A DNA stretch of 64,000 nucleotides from CAKSNH01 sp964422725 (GTDB taxonomy: Bacteria > Bacillota > Clostridia > UBA1381). Positions 11,101 to 19,735 of the stretch are shown here, in pieces (the first letter of the stretch is position 1; every line of letters starts with the position of its first letter). The stretch spans positions 14,616 through 78,615 of the forward strand of contig CAYRCC010000004.1 of NCBI GenBank assembly GCA_964422725.1, written 5' to 3'. The notes under the pieces are model-generated. The model was not told the origin of the DNA. It did not search any database and worked only from the letters and a program-made list of their open reading frames with translations. Position numbers and translations under genes: made by a program.

Positions 11101-14100
11101 TTACAAAGATATTGTAATAATTACTTTTGCCTATGCTCTGAACAGTACCGGCCGCCTTACCGTCACTTGAAGTGTCCAGCTGTTTAACGGTACCGTTCGC
11201 CATTATATTCCTGTAGTTTCCGAGACCGGCGTCACCACGTGTTTTAGGTCCGGATTTTCCGGCAAAACCGCCCACAAAGCCGTAACCGCTTACGTCAACC
11301 TCACTGTACACATTCTCAACAATCGAGCCGACATTATCACCTATAAGCGCACCCGTAAACGCCTCTTTATTCTCACCGCCGTATACAGTACCTTTAAGCA
11401 CAAGGTTTCGTATATTTGCGCTGTTTGTATACGCAAACAAGCCTGTCGCAGACGCTGTGTCGCTTGCGGATATGTCAAGCGTAAGCGTATGACCGTCGCC
11501 GAAGAAATATCCGCCGTAAGCGTTTACAGCCGTACCGATAGGTTCAAAACCGCCCTCTGTCGATACGCTGATGTCTGCCGTAAGATGCGCAACGGCATTT
11601 TTGAAGTATCCGCACATTTGCTCGCTGTTTACAGCCTTTGCGAATTTGTTCAGTGCCTCGGCATCTGAAATTGCATAGCAATCAGACGTATTTTCCCAAA
11701 GCGGAAGTGCTATTTTGAAACAAGGGTATATATTGCTATCAATGTCAGACATTGTAAAGCTACACTTACCTGTTTCGTCAGGCGGTATAATGCTGCCGTT
11801 ATTTACCTTTATTCCCATAAACTCCGCATACTCAGGAAGTTGTACCGGTGTAACTACAACCGTATCGCCTTTCTTTACATCCTTCTCAAAGCTGATAAGC
11901 TTTTCGTAATTACTGCTGAGCGAATAGTATATGTCCGGCTTTGTATCGGTGAACGAAATAACCTTTGCATCACCCTCACCCGTTACCTGCCAGTAACGCA
12001 TACCTTCTCTTTCCGCATACTTATTCAGCGGCGAAAGACCAATCAACGTGAAAAAGTCGTTTTTCTCAACAGCCGTTATTTCGCCTGCTGACGTTTCATT
12101 TTCTGCCTTGTCTTTGTTTATATACTCGACACCGCAATCAGCCGTACCTTTTACATAATAACACTCGTAGATACTGTATGATCCGGTGTTGCCGGCTATA
12201 CCGCCGCCCGCTTTTCCCGAATTTTTATCGGAAACCGCGCCGGAATTTGCACAGTTATATACACTGCCTGATGAATTTCCCACAATACCGCCGACATATA
12301 TTTCATTGTTAGAAACCGTAACTTTAACACTGCCGCTGTTGTAACAGTTCCGCAGTGTTGACCCATTACAAATTTCACCCGCAATACCGCCGACGTAATC
12401 ATTACCGCTTACCTGCGCACTGCTGCTGCAGTTCATAATTTCTGTATCATCAGCAAGACCTATCACAGCACCGACATATTCGTCGCCGCTGACACTTCCC
12501 GTAACGCTCGTGTTCTTAATCACCGAGTCGGATACATAGCCAAACAAGCCGACATAATCATCTTCCTTGCTGATTGCAAGCTTAAACGTATTCTTGCCGC
12601 CGTTAAACACACCTTCAAATTTATGTTCACTTGTTCCGATAGGCTCAAAACCGCCCGTCGTAAGGTCGATTACGTCCGCGCTCTCTGCAACCGCGAACTC
12701 CGAATCTGGGCTTACCGCGCCGTCATTTACGGCTTTTGAAAACAAAATCATATCGCTTGCGCCCGAAAGCGTATACACACCGCCGGCGCTTTTTGCAAAC
12801 TTCAATTCGATTTCTGCCGATATTTCAACATCACCCTCCGGCATAGTGAATATATATTGATTTTCTTTTCCCTCAACCGGTGTAAATGTCAATTCCGTAT
12901 TATTCGACATTGCTTTAAACGAAATTTTCTCGTAATCCTTGAGTGAATCCGTTTTAAGCTCGATAGTAGTGGTTTTTCCGGCAAACTGATATACCGGTGC
13001 ATCAACCAACTCATCATCACTGACCGAGATATCATACGGCTGTGACTGAACTTCATCGGTAAACGTGATAACCGAATTACTGTCCGCAACCCAGTATCTC
13101 AAATATTCATTATCCGATTTGTTTCCGGTCACATACGCATTGAGCGGTGCAAGTCCTATAGCCTTGTTGAGCTCGGTGCTTGACTGTGTCTTTGCGTTGT
13201 CGTCCGTTGTCTGAACGGTTCTGTCGAGTCGTCCTATACCTACCACACCGTCTTTGGCACTGTAATAGTTTCCGGCTATAGTATGCGGATTATACGAATT
13301 ACCTATAATAGCACCGCCGACAGGATTTGTGCCGTCTGTTATATCGCCTGTGTTTGCACAGTTTACCGTAATTCCGTTGCTGTCATCGCCCACGATACCG
13401 CCGGCACACTCATTTTCGCCGCTGCTCCATTTGATATTACCGCTGTTGTAGCAGTTTATCACTTTTGACCTGGTATCCAAAGTTGTGTGACCCAATCCGC
13501 CCGCGATACCGCCGACTACATTGTTTGCCTCCAATGCACCCGTATTTGAACAGCTGTACACACATGTGCTGTACAAGTCGCCCACGATACCGCCTACTTG
13601 CGTGTCACCCGTTACAGCGGCATTGTTATGGCAGTTTGCGATAGTTGATGTGACTGCCTTACCTGTGATACCGCCGACATACTGTTTGCCTTTAATCGTT
13701 CCGTTTACACCGACATTCTTAACGATTGCATCTTCTATATTGCCGAACAAGCCGACAAACAATGCCTCTCCGTCGGTAAAGCTGAGTTTAAATGTCTTGT
13801 TGTTACCGTCAAATGTACCCTTAAACGGATTTTTAAGAGTACCGATAGGTGCAAAGCCCTCAAGCGTTGTAAGGTCTGTGTCGCTGATACCGTCCGACAC
13901 TTTGTAGACATCACCTGTCGTATCATAACCCGCGCTTACGGCTTTTGACAATTTCAGCAAATCGGTCTTTTCCACTATGCTGTATGTTCCGTTAATGTTC
14001 GGAACTTTTGCCGTGATATCGACGTCTACGGCAACGTCACCGTCCGGCATTGTAAATTTGTATTCCGAAATATAATTATTATCAGCATCTTGGTACTCTG

Positions 14101-16738
14101 ACTGACTTTTTGTGTCCTCTACGACTGTCTGGTCGTTTTTCTTAACCTCTATTCCGTGTACCGACAAATAGTCAGGCACTTTAAACGATACCGTAATTTC
14201 TGTGCCTTGTACCGCCGTTTCGGAAGAAAGCGTCATATATTCCTTTGCAAATTCGTCCGTAACGCTGATCATATTCGGAATTGCCTCAGGCTCTGTTGAG
14301 GTAAGCTTCAAAGCACCCTCTGACACTTCCCAATACTTCAGGTTTTCTTCTCCGAAATTGCTTTTGTTTCTGTCTGCAAACCAATTGAGCTTACCGATTA
14401 CAGATTCCGATGTTATTTCAGCCCCTGCTACCGCAAATTTTTGCGTCGCCTCGTATCCGTTATGATTCGGTTCACACTCACCTATATCATTAATACCGCT
14501 ATTCTTATCGGAATTATACAAACAATTCTCTATACCGTTTCGAGTAACAGCAAAACGAATAGTGCCGACAATTCCGCCCTTATTATCACTTGTACCGCTA
14601 AATTCACCGTTATTTACACAGTTTTTAATCAATGCATACGTATACGCATCGTTACTGTTGTACTCGCCGTATACATAACCTGCTATACCGCCGCCGTAAT
14701 TGCTTCTGTCACCCAAAGCAATTGTGCCTTTATTTATACAGTTGATTATGTTGGTTACGTCGTTTTTGTTCTTCACGCTCTTTGTATAACCAACGATACC
14801 GCCGGCATTGTCACCTGTTACTGTACCGTTATTTTCACAGTTCAGTACATTTGCACTATTCTGCGTGTATCCGACAATACCGCCGACATTTTCGCCGCTG
14901 TTTGTCATTGTCACCGCCGCATTGTTCACACAGGACAAAACATCTGCACCGTCTGCCAATCCGACAATACCGCCGACTTTTTTCTTACCCGACACCGTCA
15001 TGGTTGACAGGGCAGTACACGATTCTATCTTTCCGCCTGTCATTGTTCCGACGATACCGCCGACGTTCTCTTCCGCACCCGCAATCGAACCGTCAACTTT
15101 CAAATTCTTAATCGTTGCGCCGTCCGTACGGGCAAACAAACCTACGTTGTTACCATCCACAGTAAGGTTCATGGTTACGGTGTGATTTGCGCCGTCAAAA
15201 GTTCCCTTGAAAGCCTCACAGCCTCCGCCGACAGGAACGTAATTATCACTGTCATTAATGGTAATATCATTTGCAAGTGCAAATGTTTTCCCCGTCGTGT
15301 CATATCCGTTGTTAACAGCATCTGACAATATTTTCATATCATCGACACTTTTGATTTGATATGCACCGTCTGCCTCGTCAAGATTTATTCCGCCTGAAAC
15401 CGATACTGTAACGTCATATTCCGGCATGGTAAACGTAAAACTTCCGTCAGCTTCCTTACTCGTTAATATACCGTCTATGCCTGCACTGTTGATTTTTGCA
15501 AAACTGCGCGGTTTAATCGTTATGGTACTGCCCTTGTAACCGCTTTTCTGCACAAACGCAATATCATCAATGTCATCATTTCTATATGTTATCTTATAAA
15601 AGCCGTCCGGAACAGTGTCTGTATATGTAAATCCACTTGAATTTGCATAGAAATACTTCAGCTCGGGAATTGTTTCAATGTTGTGCATTACATATCCGTT
15701 AAGAAGACCGAACAGCAATGTATTTTGTATACTGTTGGGAGCTAGCGGCATTGCCGATTTTTCGTAATTCTTCGACAATTTTTCCTCGTATCCGTTTCTG
15801 CACGCGCCTACACCTACAACGCCTTCGGCTGCGATGTAGTAATTTGTGCGGACGCTGTTAAGCGAGCATACTTCTCCGGCAATCGTACCGATATAGTTGT
15901 TTCCGTCACTTGTGCTGCTCACTGTACCACTATTTATACAGTTTTCCACTTTAGCGCTTGAGGTGCTTATTAACCCTACAATACCGCCGGCACTATTAGC
16001 ACTGCCGCCGCTGATTGTCGTAACACTTCCGCCGTTTACGCAATTCGCTATTGCGTGAGCATAGTCATGATTTACACGACCTACTATACCGCCGACCTGC
16101 GCTGTAGCTGTTATACTTCCGGTGTTTACGCAATTGTATACTTTTCCGGCATATTCGCTAATGTCACCTACTATACCGCCGACACCGTAATCTCCGGTTA
16201 TGGCTGCTTCGTTGCGGCAGTCTATAATTTTAGCTCCGCACACCGAACCGACTACACCGGCAATGCAAGAATCTGTATCTGTACCTGTACCTGTAACGGT
16301 TCCCTTTGTTATTACGTTTTTAATAACCGCCGGAGTGTCGCTCCCCAGAGGCTTGCTCGCAAGACCGAACACCCCCAAGTAATTGCTTCCGGTCAAGGTC
16401 AGATTAAACGTGACGTTGTTTCCGTCAAAATTTCCTCTGAACGGACAGCTGTAGTTGCCTATCGGATTAAAACCGCCTTCGGTGGTAAGCACAATTTCGC
16501 TGTCGCTTTCCGCCTTAAAGTATTTCCCACCATAATCTTCTCTCCCTGCCACCGCATTTGACAGGTCAATCATATCTTGTGCGCTTTTGATGAGGTACGG
16601 ATTCTGCTCCGTTCCGTCGCCGCCGCTGAAAGTCGGGGCAGCGGTATCTGCCGATACCGAAATCATCACGTTTGGCACAAGTGACATAACCATACAAAGT
16701 ACGATCAGCAAGCTTGTGAATCTCTTGATTCTTTTCAT
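5183..16738 (-). CDS. giant secreted GLUG-repeat surface protein (3851 residues)
   Basis: ATG at 16738 with AAGGAGG 7 bases upstream; Sec signal peptide (MKRIKRFTSLLIVL..., cut near SADTA). The body has eight large modules starting near residues 39, 450, 916, 1318, 1682, 2068, 2498 and 2871. Each begins with a G.Y.I....D...LS.AV-like segment, continues with F.G.FDG.N..., and ends in strings of GLUG motifs (VGGIVG....I.NC.N.G.V). Between them are short beta domains ending in F.MP..DV.V, as in divergent InlB-type repeats. From about 3350: three such domains alternating with two Ig-like domains (LPEGM...G.VSGTPK.SG), then a last domain (about 3770-3851) ending in IMLWDSLNGMKPL. No LPXTG, SLH or transmembrane anchor is seen. 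GLUG modules are known from bacterial adhesins and peptidases; binding to host or plant material is inference. Its own terminator separates it from the export operon. Confidence 0.9.
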   Translation of the reverse strand: MKRIKRFTSLLIVLCMVMSLVPNVMISVSADTAAPTFSGGDGTEQNPYLIKSAQDMIDLSNAVAGREDYGGKYFKAESDSEIVLTTEGGFNPIGNYSCPFRGNFDGNNVTFNLTLTGSNYLGVFGLASKPLGSDTPAVIKNVITKGTVTGTGTDTDSCIAGVVGSVCGAKIIDCRNEAAITGDYGVGGIVGDISEYAGKVYNCVNTGSITATAQVGGIVGRVNHDYAHAIANCVNGGSVTTISGGSANSAGGIVGLISTSSAKVENCINSGTVSSTSDGNNYIGTIAGEVCSLNSVRTNYYIAAEGVVGVGACRNGYEEKLSKNYEKSAMPLAPNSIQNTLLFGLLNGYVMHNIETIPELKYFYANSSGFTYTDTVPDGFYKITYRNDDIDDIAFVQKSGYKGSTITIKPRSFAKINSAGIDGILTSKEADGSFTFTMPEYDVTVSVSGGINLDEADGAYQIKSVDDMKILSDAVNNGYDTTGKTFALANDITINDSDNYVPVGGGCEAFKGTFDGANHTVTMNLTVDGNNVGLFARTDGATIKNLKVDGSIAGAEENVGGIVGTMTGGKIESCTALSTMTVSGKKKVGGIVGLADGADVLSCVNNAAVTMTNSGENVGGIVGYTQNSANVLNCENNGTVTGDNAGGIVGYTKSVKNKNDVTNIINCINKGTIALGDRSNYGGGIAGYVYGEYNSNDAYTYALIKNCVNNGEFSGTSDNKGGIVGTIRFAVTRNGIENCLYNSDKNSGINDIGECEPNHNGYEATQKFAVAGAEITSESVIGKLNWFADRNKSNFGEENLKYWEVSEGALKLTSTEPEAIPNMISVTDEFAKEYMTLSSETAVQGTEITVSFKVPDYLSVHGIEVKKNDQTVVEDTKSQSEYQDADNNYISEYKFTMPDGDVAVDVDITAKVPNINGTYSIVEKTDLLKLSKAVSAGYDTTGDVYKVSDGISDTDLTTLEGFAPIGTLKNPFKGTFDGNNKTFKLSFTDGEALFVGLFGNIEDAIVKNVGVNGTIKGKQYVGGITGKAVTSTIANCHNNAAVTGDTQVGGIVGDLYSTCVYSCSNTGALEANNVVGGIAGGLGHTTLDTRSKVINCYNSGNIKWSSGENECAGGIVGDDSNGITVNCANTGDITDGTNPVGGAIIGNSYNPHTIAGNYYSAKDGVVGIGRLDRTVQTTDDNAKTQSSTELNKAIGLAPLNAYVTGNKSDNEYLRYWVADSNSVITFTDEVQSQPYDISVSDDELVDAPVYQFAGKTTTIELKTDSLKDYEKISFKAMSNNTELTFTPVEGKENQYIFTMPEGDVEISAEIELKFAKSAGGVYTLSGASDMILFSKAVNDGAVSPDSEFAVAESADVIDLTTGGFEPIGTSEHKFEGVFNGGKNTFKLAISKEDDYVGLFGYVSDSVIKNTSVTGSVSGDEYVGAVIGLADDTEIMNCSSSAQVSGNDYVGGIAGEICNGSTLRNCYNSGSVKVTVSNNEIYVGGIVGNSSGSVYNCANSGAVSDKNSGKAGGGIAGNTGSYSIYECYYVKGTADCGVEYINKDKAENETSAGEITAVEKNDFFTLIGLSPLNKYAEREGMRYWQVTGEGDAKVISFTDTKPDIYYSLSSNYEKLISFEKDVKKGDTVVVTPVQLPEYAEFMGIKVNNGSIIPPDETGKCSFTMSDIDSNIYPCFKIALPLWENTSDCYAISDAEALNKFAKAVNSEQMCGYFKNAVAHLTADISVSTEGGFEPIGTAVNAYGGYFFGDGHTLTLDISASDTASATGLFAYTNSANIRNLVLKGTVYGGENKEAFTGALIGDNVGSIVENVYSEVDVSGYGFVGGFAGKSGPKTRGDAGLGNYRNIMANGTVKQLDTSSDGKAAGTVQSIGKSNYYNIFVNSDKNKGMYSVGYVENPYGTLRDPSKYVYIGVYMEQGWTKAKSDVLDDSDYYFAMSESELFTSETENMLNKYTLNVVNCYFWDFVTKDGKNTVEMSKDMPSDMHSINVDVYYESNIKDMPKFANTGETIDVCFYDAPDTAMILGIKVTDSDGNEIESQKAGKNKYTFVMPDSDVQVSVLQDYGLAIGPNGEYCIASAKDLVTFGEIANMNPYANAKVTAKSIAVYDLIGQLLEDGMPEEYVAEAIYYYCRTYIIGRGSAKPYKGVFDGNGATIEWGGALFDYTDGAQIKNLNLKHPIFEEYGAGLVHEAKDTKIDNCSVYCDETYSLYGNSNQAVTFGGIVGYADDCVITNCTVDIRGLQCDEFGGIAYRVENGGIIANCTVLASTQVAAESCYGGIVLENAVGSELKIYNCVHNSTYYGYDDTVYPAGTVYYAEKEDLTLKNNFFVTNDEYMTDLGGMQKSIMDFADPNSIVTPYTAATRYIPVKLNKFIDENPDIVEGVELKKWGCNYVRESGSTEYAVEACIAKEKEEIYAIEQDGIKTYFYGEFEPMHISDDDFSIAGAIVGEEVYCAGPYGAEITVTTADGKNIKCKNDSFEMPASNVTVTVTMDSGIEETKEIDGKTYAVVKTAEDLVKAMQSINSGNTALNLYINNDIDITGEVAENYPELNLAYEYNGIIEGNGKTLNFKDGMGHPMLGAIGKKSVIRNLTVDGTFESEDSIAAFAIANAGAVINCINKADVTATGVGAGFVCTDMGVIINCINKGDITGASAAAVAGESIQDGSQSAIFASTMPLEMYLYNEGTLTAAEDGGTYIAQHAMYAGDLTIKDENGKLPDKKAAVATANGMMLELKALSSDEYRDLIISAITAMIPLSESNLETIGYLLDVLGEVKEWTVVGEETAEEVVFADEKNAPYYNFVFDTKKTPYKSGTEVETVIDVTSDEGYEVSSISVAMYNDEEIALTEVAGKANTYKFTMPYSECYVVSDIVAAGLTQDDDGYYLVETLDDLIKVKNTIQKGNERINVKLMADIDGYTEGSIGSYKGIFDGNNHSITVDMSGEGVYGLFYNLLEGSVVKNLTIKGNISSSDCTYVGSVAGYSYGSVINCTNSATVTAAGEGNYVGGIVGRLGLSGTGANFIEGCKNEGSLSGRCVGGIVGMVDGSGDIALLQGGEPLTVKDCENTADLSQSTSNSGGYLGGIVGYADGLKLSGGNNIKIVDCENKGDIDADSCYVGGIAAYTAFTDIEDCKNGAKVNNDCTTGTNGYPCSGGIAGRIVSSTITDCTNEESVSALNTVGGIAGIIIGSTILDCMNSGSVDMPQDGGVDVGGIAGMALGKVSLINNCINSGKVSGMCPVGIASISENSDSYLNIVNCYNSGELDGSGSEYAIAFAYNNNAANLTVKNSYWVGSAAPVNLECADKCKDVCQIDSDTAAGFANAAAKLNSNVSDDMKKWTAKDKELMFAGKDDLCYYEIIIEKGIKGGSVKADKAYAKPGETVNLTIVSNDSASVPVIKGVELDENNSFVMPDNTVRISASFGDGFRATEKSDTIKLYENVAAEDIVLSEYVEFVNDDIERDFAFALAEDSVLPEGMSLSYGRIVGTPTKAGTYTVVIDVTDPNSVSLMSLDSATAMDNAKMTLTIEVVKTYKVTVGATEHGSVTADKAYAAPNERVNLVVKPDNGYAFGSASGVELDANGSFVMPESDVEVKVVFAPTLESTGKESEIELVENFEMTAVNLADYVKFSDETVTKTVEFALSEGSALPEGMKLENGVVSGTPKVSGKHTVKFDVVTSEANLMSLTSEFATNKTTLTLTFDIEATYKVGINTVENGKVKADKEYAKAGEEVKLTIEPNEGYMLVGVTGVTVDTSNVFVMPARDVSVGAVFTSGDAPITGPAIFATAKENGDHLVKYVVPTGTKYTLICAEYGADGVQSITVATSENDTNNGEITIAAGKTAKIMLWDSLNGMKPLCEACEIK

Positions 16739-16842
16739 CTTCTTCCTCCTTAAATTGAATATAGATTGTTGTTTTATATATAAAACGCTTGCGCGTGAAT
16801 TTGCTGTTTAAATCAATGGTAAAGTTACCTATATTTTTTATC

Positions 16843-16871
16843 AACATATCACATTTTTGTCAAAATGTCAA
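16843..16871 (-). promoter_or_regulatory. candidate promoter of the giant gene
   Basis: Two TTGACA boxes lie 8 bases apart on the minus strand (16871-16866 and 16863-16858). The first has TATGTT at 17 bases (16848-16843); the second has TAAAAA at 17 bases. Both leave a leader of roughly 100 bases before ATG 16738. In the rest of the 313-base gap (16739-17051) I see only the terminator at 17006-17044. Confidence 0.5.
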
Positions 16872-17005
16872 TAGGTTTGGCGCGAAACGACGTTATAATG
16901 GCACGAAACAACATTTTTGTGTTCCGAAGTGACATTTGAGGCAGTAAATTCACGGTTATTATTGGAAATTAACAGCGGCAGATATTCGCCGAAAAGCAAA
17001 AAATC

Positions 17006-17044
17006 ACCCCCAAAATCCATACGATATGTATAAATTTTGGGGGT
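17006..17044 (-). terminator. terminator of the argD-argF-GNAT operon
   Basis: 11-bp perfect stem (ACCCCCAAAAT / ATTTTGGGGGT) with a 17-base loop, just after the GNAT stop at 17052. On the minus strand it is followed by GATTTTTTGCTTTTC, a usable U-tract. Confidence 0.8.
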
Positions 17045-17051
17045 ATTTGCA

Positions 17052-17552
17052 TTAATTTTCCATATGTGGATGTTCATAGTCTTTCACAAGCAGTGCGCGT
17101 ATATAACCGCGCGACTTGTCGGTGGAGTCGATATAAAAGCCTCTCCCGTAATAAAAGCGTATGAGTGATGTAATTTTTGCGCCGGTGTGCAGTGAAATTT
17201 GTTTAACGCCTTTTTTCACCATTATGCGGTCAACCAAATTCATTATGGATTTGCCGATACCGTTATTCTGCGACGTAACCTTTACGCCGAACCGACTGAG
17301 ATATGCGGTATGGTCATCAAACACCTCAACGCGCACACTCCCCACCGGCACACCGTCGGAAAGTGCAATGAGCACTACCTTTGTGTCAATATCATTTTTA
17401 ACGTCCGAATACGATTCCTCAAGTGCCTGCAATTTTTCAACGCCCGACATCTTCTTATATTTTATAAACGCCTCGCGCGTAATATTCAATATATCCGGTA
17501 TATCGTCATAAGTTGCAAGCCGTATTTCCTGCATTGATTGAAATTCTGTCAT
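17052..17552 (-). CDS. GNAT-family N-acetyltransferase
   Basis: 166 residues with the GNAT fold: an N-terminal IRLATYDDIPDIL strand-helix, the VGSVRVEVFDDHTAYLSRFGV beta hairpin, and motif A (VTSQNNGIGKSIM), whose Q..G.G loop binds the acetyl-CoA pyrophosphate, then FYYGRGF near the C-terminus. The acceptor substrate cannot be told. It is the last gene of the arginine operon, 19 bases after argF. Co-expression with argF and argD suggests an amino-acid-related acetylation, but it does not look like a classical ArgA or ArgJ, so this is only inference. Start ATG 17552 has GGGAA upstream; a second in-frame ATG (MQEIRL) is possible. Confidence 0.82.
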   Translation of the reverse strand: MTEFQSMQEIRLATYDDIPDILNITREAFIKYKKMSGVEKLQALEESYSDVKNDIDTKVVLIALSDGVPVGSVRVEVFDDHTAYLSRFGVKVTSQNNGIGKSIMNLVDRIMVKKGVKQISLHTGAKITSLIRFYYGRGFYIDSTDKSRGYIRALLVKDYEHPHMEN

Positions 17553-17571
17553 TATTTTCCCAACTTCCCGT

Positions 17572-18495
17572 TTATTTGCTCATAAGCGTTGCCATAACGG
17601 CTTTCTGAGCGTGCAGTCTGTTTTCAGCCTCATCAAAAATAACCGACTGCGGCGAGTCTATAACGTCCTCTGTAACCTCATAGCCGCGGTACGCCGGCAG
17701 GCAATGCATAAACACAGCATCACTCTTAGCCTTTGCAAACAGTTCCTTATTCACCTGATACGGCATAAAAATGCTTATTCTTTCGGCTTTTTCGCTTTCC
17801 TGTCCCATACTCACCCACGTGTCGGAGTAAACCACGTCAGCGTCCTTGATAGCCTCGACGGGGTCGTACGTCGTTATCACCTTTCCGCCGCACTTCTTTG
17901 CATCGGCTTTTGCATTTTCGACAATTTCCGCGTTGCACTCATAGCCTTTCGGTGTTGCGACGGCTATTTCCATACCAACCTTTGCACAGCCGTACATAAG
18001 CGAATGTGCCATATTGTTGCCGTCGCCGATATATGCCATTTTCAGTCCTTCAAGTTTTCCTTTGTGTTCGTATGTTGTCTGCAAATCGGCAAGCACCTGA
18101 CACGGGTGCAGTAAATCCGTAAGCGCGTTAATTATAGGTATGCTCGCATATTCTGCCAGGTCAAGCACGTCTTTGTGGTCATATGTACGAATCATAATCG
18201 CATCAAGGTAGCGTGATAGCACGTTAGCGGTGTCGTAAATCGACTCGCCTCTGCCCAGCTGAATATCGCTGCCCGAAAGGAACAGCGGATAACCGCCGAG
18301 CTGTGTCATTCCGACTTCAAACGAAACGCGCGTTCTTGTCGATGATTTTGTAAAAATCATACCCAGTGTTTTCCCTTTCAAAATAGGGTGTGCTATACCG
18401 TTTTTCTGTTCGTGCTTCAGTTTTAAGGCAAGCTCAAGCAGTTTTGTTATTTCTTCCTTTGAGTAATCGTGTAAGCTTATAAAATCTTTCTTCAT
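17572..18495 (-). CDS. argF: ornithine carbamoyltransferase
   Basis: Makes citrulline from ornithine and carbamoyl phosphate in arginine synthesis, in the cytoplasm. 307 residues, a normal length. The carbamoyl-phosphate site STRTR (in KSSTRTRVSFEVG), the HPCQ motif (LLHPCQVLADLQT) and the ornithine-site MHCLPAYRG are all intact. ATG 18495 is preceded by AGGAGG with about 10 bases of spacing. It follows argD by 15 bases and precedes the GNAT gene by 19, so all three share the ArgR-like regulated promoter at 19745. A catabolic arcB role is less likely because argD is the partner and no arcA or arcC is present. Confidence 0.95.
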   Translation of the reverse strand: MKKDFISLHDYSKEEITKLLELALKLKHEQKNGIAHPILKGKTLGMIFTKSSTRTRVSFEVGMTQLGGYPLFLSGSDIQLGRGESIYDTANVLSRYLDAIMIRTYDHKDVLDLAEYASIPIINALTDLLHPCQVLADLQTTYEHKGKLEGLKMAYIGDGNNMAHSLMYGCAKVGMEIAVATPKGYECNAEIVENAKADAKKCGGKVITTYDPVEAIKDADVVYSDTWVSMGQESEKAERISIFMPYQVNKELFAKAKSDAVFMHCLPAYRGYEVTEDVIDSPQSVIFDEAENRLHAQKAVMATLMSK

Positions 18496-18510
18496 TAATA
18501 TATGTACCTC

Positions 18511-19704
18511 CTAAATCTCCGCAAGAACAGCCTCAAGCGCGGCTGTAAATTTATCTATATCGTCTTTCTGTACAACAAGCGGCGGCGCGATACGCAGAGT
18601 GTTGCCGCACAGGCTTGTAAGGAAATGTTTTTTGAAAAGTCCGTCAAACACAGTACGCGCGATTTTCCCGTCAAGCTCCACGCCGATTAAAAGTCCCATA
18701 GAGCGGATTTCGGTTACAGCCGTATACTTTCGGGAAAGTTCTGACAACTTATTCGTAAAATATTTACTCATTTCGTTTACATTTTCAAGAATATTTTCCT
18801 TTTCAAAAATGTCAAATACGGCAAGACCGGCGGCGGTTGCAAGCGGATTACCGCCGAACGTCGTGCCGTGGTTACCGGGTTCAAACGCCGATGCAACAAA
18901 GTCTTTCGCGCACACCGCACCTATAGGAAATCCGTTTCCGAGTGCCTTTGCGAGGGTGAATATATCCGGCTCGATTCCGTACATCTGATGTGCAAACAGT
19001 TTGCCCGAACGCCCCATACCCGTCTGCACCTCGTCAAATATCAAAATAATATCCTTTTCATCGCACAATTTGCGTATCTTGCGCACATATTCGCCGTCCA
19101 TCGGGTGAACTCCGCTCTCGCCCTGAACAAGCTCAATCATTATTGCCGCGGTTTTATCCGTAACCGCCGCGCAAAGTGCCTCAAAGTCGTTCGGTGCTAC
19201 CTGTTTAAAGCCCGGGGTAAGCGGTTTGTACGGTTTTTGGTATTTTTCCTGTCCAGTTGCCGCAACGGTTGCCAGCGTTCTGCCGTGAAACGACTTGTCA
19301 AGCGTGATAATCTCATATTTTTCAGGCTGACCCTTTTTGTAGAAATATATTTTTGCCAGCTTAAACGCACCTTCGTTCGCCTCCGCGCCCGTATTTGCGA
19401 AAAATACTTTGTCCGCACACGATGAATCGACAATCCGTTTTGCAAGGTTTGTTTGATTTTCTATGTAGTACAGGCTTGACGTATGTATCAGCTTATCAAG
19501 CTGATTTTTCATTCTTTCGATAAAAACGGGGTGTGAATGTCCGAGCGCAGTAACGGCGATACCTGCCAGAAAGTCGTAGTACACCTCGCCGTTTTCGTCA
19601 AACAGCTTTACTCCCTTTCCGCTTTCAAAGCACACCGGAAGTCTTTCGCCGAACGTATTCATATAATATTGTTTATCCAGTTTTTTAATTGTATCAAGTG
19701 TCAT
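18511..19704 (-). CDS. argD: acetylornithine aminotransferase
   Basis: Class III PLP-dependent aminotransferase that converts N-acetylglutamate semialdehyde to N-acetylornithine. 397 residues, typical. Visible: the GAEANEGAFKLAK phosphate-binding region, SFHGRTLATVAATGQ, the aspartate in LIFDEVQTGMGRSG, the PLP-binding lysine in TLAKALGNGFPIGA, and GTTFGGNPLA. First gene of the argD-argF-GNAT operon, with a consensus promoter and a probable ARG box in the 84 bases upstream. The other arginine genes (argJ, argB, argC, argG, argH) are not in the window. Confidence 0.95.
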   Translation of the reverse strand: MTLDTIKKLDKQYYMNTFGERLPVCFESGKGVKLFDENGEVYYDFLAGIAVTALGHSHPVFIERMKNQLDKLIHTSSLYYIENQTNLAKRIVDSSCADKVFFANTGAEANEGAFKLAKIYFYKKGQPEKYEIITLDKSFHGRTLATVAATGQEKYQKPYKPLTPGFKQVAPNDFEALCAAVTDKTAAIMIELVQGESGVHPMDGEYVRKIRKLCDEKDIILIFDEVQTGMGRSGKLFAHQMYGIEPDIFTLAKALGNGFPIGAVCAKDFVASAFEPGNHGTTFGGNPLATAAGLAVFDIFEKENILENVNEMSKYFTNKLSELSRKYTAVTEIRSMGLLIGVELDGKIARTVFDGLFKKHFLTSLCGNTLRIAPPLVVQKDDIDKFTAALEAVLAEI

Positions 19705-19735
19705 AGTCGGATACCTCCAATCAGAAATTAGTAAC

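Noticed and set aside
5183..16738. The giant protein as a substrate of the neighbouring NHLM exporter
   Set aside because: It has a Sec signal peptide, no double-glycine leader, and its own promoter and terminator separate it from the export operon.
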